Shown here: piece by piece, positions 1-5,409 of the stretch
How positions within the stretch are numbered: position 1 is the stretch's first letter
Layout of the letters: the number at the start of each line of letters is the position of its first letter
DNA from: Flavobacteriales bacterium
Lineage (GTDB): Bacteria > Bacteroidota > Bacteroidia > Flavobacteriales > Flavobacteriaceae
Direction: 5' to 3'
Length of the DNA: 5,409 bases
Assembly: GCA_027031025.1 (NCBI GenBank)
Contig: JALVEJ010000025.1
Coordinates: forward strand, 1-5,409
Notes under the pieces: model-generated
What the model was told of the DNA's origin: nothing
The model's input: the letters and a program-made list of their open reading frames with translations, nothing else
The model's database searches: none
Translations under genes and position numbers: made by a program

Positions 1-2646
1 GCCGTAAGTTGTAAAAATCAATTCGTAATTTTTAAACTTGTTGGTATTTTGCTGCCGGTCAGGACCGTAATGATAATACGCCTTGAGTTTGGGGGCAAAT
101 TTTTCTATTTCTTTTTGCCAATTAAATAACAAGGTTGTCGGGACTATAATCAAGTTTGGGATTTTATCTTTTTTAACCACATCTTGCAAAAAGGTCAAAA
201 CTTGCAGCGTTTTTCCCAATCCCATATCGTCGGCAAGTATGCCACCCCATTGCATCTCGTTGAGAAAATGCAACCAATTGAGTCCTTCTTTTTGATATGG
301 TCGCAACTCGGCTTTTATTTCCGGCGGCACTGCTACATTTTTGATTTCTTTAAAACTCTTGAGCCGTTGTTTTTTGGCTTCAATTTCTTCTAAAATTTCC
401 AGCTGATCTTGCTGCTCAAACAGCTCATCGACTATTGAAAACCGCAATTTGGAAATCTTTAAATTGTCATCCGAAACTTGTGAGGCATTACGAAAATATT
501 TTTCCAATTTATGTAGCCATTCATCGGGCAAAATACCTACCGATCCGTCATTGAGTTGTATAAATTTTTGTTTGTTGACAATAGCCCGTTTAATATCTTT
601 AAGTTTGACTTGATTGTTGCCGAAACTAATATTAACATGAACATCAAACCAATCTTGTCCGGAAGATACCGCCGTGGTTATTTTGGCTTTATGCGGCGAA
701 TATTTAAATTTTTTGAGCTGTTTAACACCGTAAACATCTATTTGATGTTTGTTTAAATATTCAAAAAATTGGTAAAACCACATATCTTTAACAAAATCTT
801 CAAAGTGGATATAAAAGAATCTTTGTTGTTTTTGCTCTTCAAAATCGGGATGTAAACTGCTGATTTCCTCGATAAAATCGTTTTCCAGTTCTTTATTGCG
901 GATATATTTGATGATTTTACCGGTTTCGGGGTCTCTTTGCACGTAATCGCCATCGGTAGTCAGCAATACTTCCATATGGTTATCATAAACCACTTGCAGC
1001 TTAATAACAATATAATCTTCTTCTTCTGTTAAAAACACTTGTTTTTTTTGATAGTCCAAGGTAACCGGTTCGTAATCAAAAGTATCATCTGCAAATTGTA
1101 TCTCATAGTTTTTAGCCAAGGGTTCAATGAGCTTGTCGTACAAAACATCTTTATGAGATTTAGCAATTTTCAAAGGTGTCGAATAGTTGATAATCATGTA
1201 GGCATCTTTGATATTGTGCAAGTGATAAAAAACATTGTTATAACAAATAATTTTGTAGTCGGACCTTTCTCTATCAATTTTGTTGAGCTCAACTAAATCC
1301 TGACCTATTTTAACAAAGGTTTGTAAGGTAACAAATTGTTTTTCTTGTTTAACAACTAAAACAGTTCTGGCAAATTCGGATGATAATTTTGCCGGAACCA
1401 AATCGCTCTTATGCAAGTTGTATCGATAAGATTTATCATTAAAAAACACATAATTTTCTTGACTGATGGCTTTAAAAATCTTCTGAGACAAACTAAAGGA
1501 ATACGCCAAATCGTCGTCGTTATATTTATCAATCTTGTCATATTGCTCTAACCAATTTACTATTTTTTGTTGTCCGGGCAAGATTTCGACATCGTCATCT
1601 ACCTCAGGATCATATTCTGAAAATCTGGAAATCAATTTTGTTTTGGCTTTATTGGGTTTGGCTGCAATACATTCGTAAAACATAACATTTTGCCTGCTTT
1701 GCCTAACAATTTTGATCGCAAAACCCAGAAGCCGGTCTTTCGGCAAGCGCGCATGAACCGGTAAGACGGGCTTTTGATCGAGCTCTGATAATTTTTGGAT
1801 AAAAGCATGCATCTCATGTTCACCGTCAATTCTTACCAAACCTTCAGCAGCTTTTTTCTTATACGTAAATAAGCCGTGTTTTTCGTCAAAACCAAATTGA
1901 AAATATTTGTCAAAATCTTTTACCGACAAACCGAATTGGTCCGTAAAATATTTTTGAACTTCATGCCTTTTTTTTGGATCTATCAATTTTAGAAGCGCGT
2001 CTTTATACTGAAATAGAAGTTGCAATATAAACCATTCCGATGTTTTTAAACCATCTTTTTTAGCTCGGGAGTTTTGGTCGGAATTCAAATACAAATTGCC
2101 GTTTTTAAATTGACATGTAACCAAAAAATAATCCGACTCCCAATATTTATCGTATCGAATATCAAAGCTCAAAAAATTATCTTTGAAATTAAAATTTTCA
2201 ATCTTAAAATTTTTATCTAAACCTAACTTAAACTTTTCGCCTTTGGCATATTTTAACAAATCGTTTTTTTCAAAACTTTCAAAATTTTCAATCACAGCCG
2301 GTTCGTGTGCTTTTCTATATGCTTTATGGGGTATGGAATTGTGGTTTGTTTTTATATTATTTTTGGAAATTATATAGTCTGATGCATAAAGCAATGCCGC
2401 TACGGTATGTTTACAGATTTGACCCCAAGTAAACGGGCAAGTACAAGAAGATTTAATAGGTGCGTTATTGGTGATTGACAATTTTACGGTATAAAGTTTA
2501 GTGCCTTGTACTTTAAAATAATACGCTTTTTTTTGGTTATCGTAATGGGAATAAGTTACCGCACCATTTTTATACAAAGCTTTACCGCGTTGTTTGATTT
2601 TATCAGGTGCGTAAAAATCGATATATTTTTTGATTTTGGTTCTCAT
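1..2646 (-). CDS. SNF2-family DEAD/DEAH helicase with SWIM zinc finger, 5' part only (cut at left edge)
   Basis: The frame is open for all 882 codons from the ATG at 2646 to the window edge. An in-frame TAA (2652-2650) lies just one codon upstream, so this start is forced. Residues 68-80 form a SWIM zinc finger, C68-x-C70-x7-C78-x-H80, expected to bind DNA or protein. The SNF2 ATPase domain begins near residue 781 (LRPYQKEGLNWL). Motif I, the nucleotide-binding P-loop, is DDMGLGKT at 806-813, followed by motif Ia (LIIVPTTLLFNW). The visible part ends at ELIFTTYG, just before the expected DExQ motif II, so the ATPase half and the whole C-terminal helicase lobe lie outside the window. Residues about 85-775 contain no catalytic motif I recognise; SGQDWF (661-667 region) and DGSVGILPDEW (700-710) resemble a conserved block in bacterial SNF2 proteins. 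Such proteins are ATP-driven translocases on DNA or nucleoprotein and do not usually unwind strands. Likely cytosolic. The exact role and partner are unknown. No frameshift is seen. Confidence 0.93.
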   Translation of the reverse strand, partial: MRTKIKKYIDFYAPDKIKQRGKALYKNGAVTYSHYDNQKKAYYFKVQGTKLYTVKLSITNNAPIKSSCTCPFTWGQICKHTVAALLYASDYIISKNNIKTNHNSIPHKAYRKAHEPAVIENFESFEKNDLLKYAKGEKFKLGLDKNFKIENFNFKDNFLSFDIRYDKYWESDYFLVTCQFKNGNLYLNSDQNSRAKKDGLKTSEWFILQLLFQYKDALLKLIDPKKRHEVQKYFTDQFGLSVKDFDKYFQFGFDEKHGLFTYKKKAAEGLVRIDGEHEMHAFIQKLSELDQKPVLPVHARLPKDRLLGFAIKIVRQSRQNVMFYECIAAKPNKAKTKLISRFSEYDPEVDDDVEILPGQQKIVNWLEQYDKIDKYNDDDLAYSFSLSQKIFKAISQENYVFFNDKSYRYNLHKSDLVPAKLSSEFARTVLVVKQEKQFVTLQTFVKIGQDLVELNKIDRERSDYKIICYNNVFYHLHNIKDAYMIINYSTPLKIAKSHKDVLYDKLIEPLAKNYEIQFADDTFDYEPVTLDYQKKQVFLTEEEDYIVIKLQVVYDNHMEVLLTTDGDYVQRDPETGKIIKYIRNKELENDFIEEISSLHPDFEEQKQQRFFYIHFEDFVKDMWFYQFFEYLNKHQIDVYGVKQLKKFKYSPHKAKITTAVSSGQDWFDVHVNISFGNNQVKLKDIKRAIVNKQKFIQLNDGSVGILPDEWLHKLEKYFRNASQVSDDNLKISKLRFSIVDELFEQQDQLEILEEIEAKKQRLKSFKEIKNVAVPPEIKAELRPYQKEGLNWLHFLNEMQWGGILADDMGLGKTLQVLTFLQDVVKKDKIPNLIIVPTTLLFNWQKEIEKFAPKLKAYYHYGPDRQQNTNKFKNYELIFTTYG

Positions 2647-2665
2647 CTTTTACAAAATAAAAGGT

Positions 2666-2673
2666 CAAATTTA
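2666..2673 (-). promoter_or_regulatory. Putative -7 box of the SNF2 helicase promoter
   Basis: On the minus strand this reads TAAATTTG, a full match to the Bacteroidota -7 consensus TAnnTTTG used by the primary sigma factor. It ends 19 nt before the helicase ATG, giving a short leader of roughly a dozen bases. The -33 element (consensus TTTG) is poor: only ATTC is seen at about the right spacing (minus strand 2698-2695). There is no clear Shine-Dalgarno sequence, as is usual in this phylum. Inferred from motif and position only. Confidence 0.5.
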
Positions 2674-2776
2674 ATAAGTTTTTCAATGAATCATGAATAA
2701 AATTATTGATTTTTTCCGATTCTTTTTACAATTTAATTTGGTGCTACCGGTAAGATTCAAACTCATAAAAAAAACG

Positions 2777-2784
2777 TATATTTG
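2777..2784 (+). promoter_or_regulatory. Putative -7 box of the fabI promoter
   Basis: TATATTTG matches the Bacteroidota -7 consensus TAnnTTTG exactly. It ends 25 nt before the ATG at 2810, so transcription should begin near 2790 with a leader of about 20 nt. The upstream element is weak: ATTC at 2755-2758, 18 nt away; a better TTTG at 2737-2740 is too far. The box lies inside the open frame that runs upstream from fabI, which argues that translation begins at 2810 and not at the earlier ATG at 2693. The start region has an A-rich stretch (TTTTTAAAGAAAT) in place of a Shine-Dalgarno site. Confidence 0.55.
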
Positions 2785-2809
2785 TCAGAAATTTTTAAAG
2801 AAATATGAT

Positions 2810-3643
2810 ATGGCTTATAATTTATTGAAAGGAAAAAAAGGCATTATTTTTGGCGCACTTGATCACAATTCTATTGCTTGGAAAGTAGCCGAAAAAGCCC
2901 ACGAAGAAGGCGCTAAATTTGTTTTGACCAATGCACCTGTTGCTATGCGAATGGGTGAAATCAAAAAATTAGCCGAAAAAACCGGCAGTGAAATTATACC
3001 TGCAGATGCTACTTCGTTGGAAGATTTGGAAAATTTGATTGATAAAGCACAAGAAATTTTAGGTGGCAAATTAGATTTTGTGCTACATTCCATAGGAATG
3101 TCTATAAACGTGCGTAAAGGACGCCCCTATACCAATTTAAATTATGATTGGTTGACCAAAGGTTGGGATGTATCGGCGGTTTCCTTTCATAAATTGTTGA
3201 ATTTATTATACAACAAAGACGCTATGAACGAATATGGTTCTATTGTAGCTTATTCTTATATTGCAGCCCAAAGAGTTTTTCCCGATTACAACGACATGGC
3301 AGACAACAAATCTTATTTGGAAGCCATTGCTCGCAACTTCGGTTATTTCTTTGCCAAGAAAAACAAGGTCCGGGTCAATACCATTTCTCAATCGCCTACA
3401 CCGACTACTGCCGGTAAAGGTGTCAAAAGTTTTGAAGGCTTTTTAAAATATGCCGAACTGATGTCGCCTTTGGGCAATGCTACCGCCGAAGAATGTGCCG
3501 ATTATACGTTGACTTTGTTTTCCGATTTAACCCGAAAAGTAACTATGCAAAACCTCTTTCATGACGGCGGATTTTCTACAACCGGCGTATCAATGGAAAT
3601 GATGGATTTGTTTATGAAAAATTATGAAGAAGACTCCAAATAG
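2810..3643 (+). CDS. fabI: Enoyl-[acyl-carrier-protein] reductase (NADH), FabI
   Basis: FabI catalyses the last step of each type II fatty-acid elongation cycle, reducing trans-2-enoyl-ACP to acyl-ACP with NAD(P)H in the cytoplasm. The 277-aa product has the short-chain dehydrogenase Rossmann fold. It shows the FabI nucleotide-binding pattern G15-x5-S21-I-A, an acidic strand end at D66 (ADAT) and HSIG at 93-96. The active site is Y150 and Y160-x6-K167, matching E. coli Y146, Y156 and K163. ISQSPTPTTAG (192-202) corresponds to the substrate-loop entry, and the end contains the conserved DGGFSTTG. All key residues are present, so it should be active. The open frame extends up to an ATG at 2693, but the added 39 residues (rich in F, K and I) do not belong to the family. 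Known FabI proteins start like MAYNLLKGKKG here, and a promoter box falls in the extension. The gene stands alone, divergent from the helicase, with its own terminator. FabI is the usual triclosan target; sensitivity cannot be read from this sequence. Confidence 0.96.
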   Translation: MAYNLLKGKKGIIFGALDHNSIAWKVAEKAHEEGAKFVLTNAPVAMRMGEIKKLAEKTGSEIIPADATSLEDLENLIDKAQEILGGKLDFVLHSIGMSINVRKGRPYTNLNYDWLTKGWDVSAVSFHKLLNLLYNKDAMNEYGSIVAYSYIAAQRVFPDYNDMADNKSYLEAIARNFGYFFAKKNKVRVNTISQSPTPTTAGKGVKSFEGFLKYAELMSPLGNATAEECADYTLTLFSDLTRKVTMQNLFHDGGFSTTGVSMEMMDLFMKNYEEDSK

Positions 3644-3669
3644 TAATTACAATAAGCGTTTTTAACCGG

Positions 3670-3701
3670 ATCCTGCTGTTTTTTCAGCGGGATTTTTTTT
3701 T
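3670..3701 (+). terminator. Rho-independent terminator of fabI
   Basis: A 9-bp stem (ATCCTGCTG pairing with CAGCGGGAT, one T-G wobble) closes a six-T loop and runs straight into an unbroken T-tract (3693-3701). It begins 26 nt after the fabI stop. In the minus direction the stem is preceded by the A-tract and followed by no T run, so it should act for fabI only. Confidence 0.92.
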
Positions 3702-3829
3702 GATTTTCATCAAATTATTTGTGACTATATATACTTTTAGGAATTGGTATAATATGTGAAAATGACAAGCTTGTTTCAAAATGATAAGTATGAACTCTAA
3801 ATAAGGATGACCGTTTTTTTTACTGCCCA

Positions 3830-3872
3830 GTCCTGATTTTTGTTAACTTTTCTAATCAACAAAAATCAGGAC
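3830..3872. repeat. Perfect 15-bp inverted repeat (hairpin) between convergent genes
   Basis: GTCCTGATTTTTGTT (3830-3844) is exactly mirrored by AACAAAAATCAGGAC (3858-3872) around a 13-nt spacer. It lies 33 bp beyond the stop of the minus-strand propeller gene and well past the fabI terminator. Neither side is followed by a T-tract in its direction of transcription, so it is not a textbook intrinsic terminator. It could be the 3' hairpin of the propeller mRNA (weak terminator or protection from exonucleases), or a copy of a dispersed repeat. The rest of the gap, 3702-3829, is AT-rich and shows no gene or clear signal. Confidence 0.85.
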
Positions 3873-3905
3873 AAGTCACTTTTATTTGCCCTTAATTGTC
3901 TTGAA

Positions 3906-5409
3906 TTAACGTTTAATGATTTTCTTATTAACAACCAAACCATTTTCAAACCGGATTTGAATATTATAAATACCTTTGGCAAGTTTTGATAAATCAATTT
4001 TCTTACCGGACAAAAATGTCTGTTCTATTAATTGTTTGCCTTGTATATCTATGATACTATAACTATCCGCTTTATATCCCGAAGTGTTATGAATATACAC
4101 ATAGTCTTTTGCCGGATTGGGATAGACAACTACCTTATCTGCTAATGATTCTTCAATACCGGCAGTATCCAACAATGATAAACTACCATAAGCTTGAAAT
4201 CCTTCGGTCATAGGAAAATTAAACACCGCTTGACTCTGTAAGTTAGTGTCCATTTCCATTATGGAATTATCCCAAATATAAAGCATGTTGCCGTTACCGA
4301 TATTTAAAAATTTTTGTCCGAAACTTCCTTTTGAGGGTTCAAAAGCTCCAATGCAACCCCCATAACCATTTGAAGCAGAATACATCCCTAAGGTGTGACC
4401 AAAAAAATTATCATAATGTCTCGATATACCATATAAAATACCATTGCATTCTGACAATTCCATACCACTATCATCAAAGTTAGTCCTGCTTGAATAGTAG
4501 GTTTCCGAATATGCCTGATTGACCTGTAAGGTTAGTAAATCAAAAGCAAACATACCTCTTGACGGTGGCCAACATAAACAAGCACAATTAGAAAAACCAT
4601 ACAATTTACCATCTAGCTCGCTTAATTCACTATTAAGCCCTATTATTCCGGTAGATTCGTCTGTTAGTTCCTCCAAGGTGTAATCAGTCGGATTGATTCT
4701 TATAAACTTCATTTCGTTTAAAGTATAATAATATCCGTTAGAAGCTTTTACCAGTCTGACATCAGGCGCAATATATTCACTGTAAGTATTAAGTGTATCC
4801 ACTTGATGTGTCGTCAAATCAATACCTATCAAACTGCTGTTTTCTAAAAAAATAATTTTGTTTTGGTCAATCAATAACTTGCCAAAATAGTGAGGTCCAT
4901 TAAAATGATATAAAACCGTCATATTACCATGATCCAATTCGTATATGGTGCCAAAACCATGATTGCCACCTTTTTTGGTTAAGCCGTATATTTTTCCGTT
5001 GAGTTGGGTTAATTGTCCGTAAGGCATAGAACCGTATGGCGTTATGTTCAAATTTTTAAGGGTCTGATAAGTAGCATTTTGAAAATCATAAGAGAATATT
5101 TCACCGAATTTGGATATGCCGCCATTGTAAGTGATGCCTAATAACTCACTATTATTTGTAGAGGTTATAATATTGTTATAAGGTCTGTAACCAATATTAA
5201 AATTATACAATTCGTTGACACTATTTGATGCTAAATCATAAGCAAATAGCGAATTTCCCGCAAATCCGGTTAAATAATTGCCTGTTAATGTAATACCTCC
5301 GTTTCCGGGTTTTCCTACAACAGGTTGTCCATGATTAAAAGTATATAAATATTGATACGTTTGATTACTTAAATCATAAACATATAAAGTAGCATGTTCT
5401 TCTTTAACA
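3906..5409 (-). CDS. Secreted beta-propeller-like repeat protein with C-terminal type IX secretion sorting domain (N-terminus outside window)
   Basis: The frame is open from the right edge to the TAA at 3908-3906, giving 500 visible residues with no start inside; the TTG at 5210 is an internal leucine. The C-terminal ~75 residues are a type A Por/T9SS sorting domain: VVVYPNPAKDYVYI (YPNP at 429-432), then SYSIIDIQGKQL, DLSKLAKGIYNIQI and a basic end, KKIIKR. The protein is therefore expected to cross the outer membrane by the type IX system and be attached to the surface or released. The rest is built of units of about 46-50 residues. A motif like LYxFN recurs with its Asn at 25, 71, 121 and 170, and each is followed by (I/L)YG(I/L)T..GG...G.I(F/Y).. 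(for example IYGLTKKGG at 140-148 and FGTIYEL). This resembles the Gloeo_Verruco (TIGR03803) repeat, and a beta-propeller fold is inferred. Five cysteines cluster in the middle (275, 277, 279, 321, 352). No catalytic motif is visible. A signal peptide would lie beyond the edge. Ligand and role are unknown. Confidence 0.9.
   Translation of the reverse strand, partial: VKEEHATLYVYDLSNQTYQYLYTFNHGQPVVGKPGNGGITLTGNYLTGFAGNSLFAYDLASNSVNELYNFNIGYRPYNNIITSTNNSELLGITYNGGISKFGEIFSYDFQNATYQTLKNLNITPYGSMPYGQLTQLNGKIYGLTKKGGNHGFGTIYELDHGNMTVLYHFNGPHYFGKLLIDQNKIIFLENSSLIGIDLTTHQVDTLNTYSEYIAPDVRLVKASNGYYYTLNEMKFIRINPTDYTLEELTDESTGIIGLNSELSELDGKLYGFSNCACLCWPPSRGMFAFDLLTLQVNQAYSETYYSSRTNFDDSGMELSECNGILYGISRHYDNFFGHTLGMYSASNGYGGCIGAFEPSKGSFGQKFLNIGNGNMLYIWDNSIMEMDTNLQSQAVFNFPMTEGFQAYGSLSLLDTAGIEESLADKVVVYPNPAKDYVYIHNTSGYKADSYSIIDIQGKQLIEQTFLSGKKIDLSKLAKGIYNIQIRFENGLVVNKKIIKR

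Noticed and set aside
1039..1829. Short open frames on either strand within the helicase region
   Set aside because: The intact 882-codon helicase frame covers all of them, and their translations look like random low-complexity sequence.
1..2646. SNF2 helicase as part of a phage-defence system
   Set aside because: No nuclease, methyltransferase or other defence gene is nearby; the neighbour is fabI, and the other visible gene is a secreted protein.
2682..2697. TTCA-N8-TGAA inverted half-sites between the divergent promoters as a regulator site
   Set aside because: Only four bases per arm match and the inner bases are not symmetrical; too weak to call.
2863..3446. Open frames of 60-80 codons overlapping fabI on both strands
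   Set aside because: They are shadows of the fabI reading frame, with no family resemblance and no initiation signals.
3718..3739. TTTG followed by TACTTTTA as a promoter on the plus strand
   Set aside because: The spacing is only 10 nt, the -7 box has a mismatch, and there is no gene downstream in that direction.
3765..3774. Ten-base palindrome ACAAGCTTGT as an operator
   Set aside because: It lies between convergent gene ends, where no promoter is visible, and a 10-bp palindrome is expected by chance.
3762..3800. Twelve-codon open frame starting ATGACAAGC in the convergent gap
   Set aside because: Very short, no -7 box at usable spacing, no ribosome-binding context and no recognisable peptide.

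Overview
The window looks like chromosomal DNA from a member of the Bacteroidota, most likely a flavobacterium. Three signs point there: AT-rich sequence, promoter boxes of the Bacteroidota type (TAnnTTTG) with no clear Shine-Dalgarno sequences, and a secreted protein ending in a type IX secretion (Por) sorting domain, a system confined to that phylum. The FabI sequence also reads like the flavobacterial form.

Layout. (1) Positions 1-2646, minus strand: the first 882 codons of a large SNF2-family helicase/ATPase with an N-terminal SWIM zinc finger. It runs off the left edge just after helicase motif Ia. (2) Positions 2647-2809: a 163-bp divergent promoter region with one good -7 box facing each way. 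(3) Positions 2810-3643, plus strand: fabI, enoyl-ACP reductase, complete at 277 aa. Its start is 39 codons inside the longest open frame. (4) Positions 3644-3905: a convergent intergenic gap holding a textbook intrinsic terminator for fabI (3670-3701) and a separate perfect 15-bp inverted repeat (3830-3872). (5) Positions 3906-5409, minus strand: the last 500 codons of a secreted beta-propeller-like repeat protein with a C-terminal type IX sorting domain. It runs off the right edge.

The three genes do not form an operon. The helicase and fabI are divergent, and fabI and the propeller gene are convergent. Their roles (DNA or nucleoprotein remodelling, fatty-acid synthesis, secreted or surface protein) show no obvious shared pathway. 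I found no RNA genes, CRISPR arrays, insertion sequences or prophage genes, and nothing that amounts to a new system. The points most worth a second look are the perfect hairpin without a T-tract, the long unassigned middle of the helicase, and a cysteine cluster in the secreted protein.
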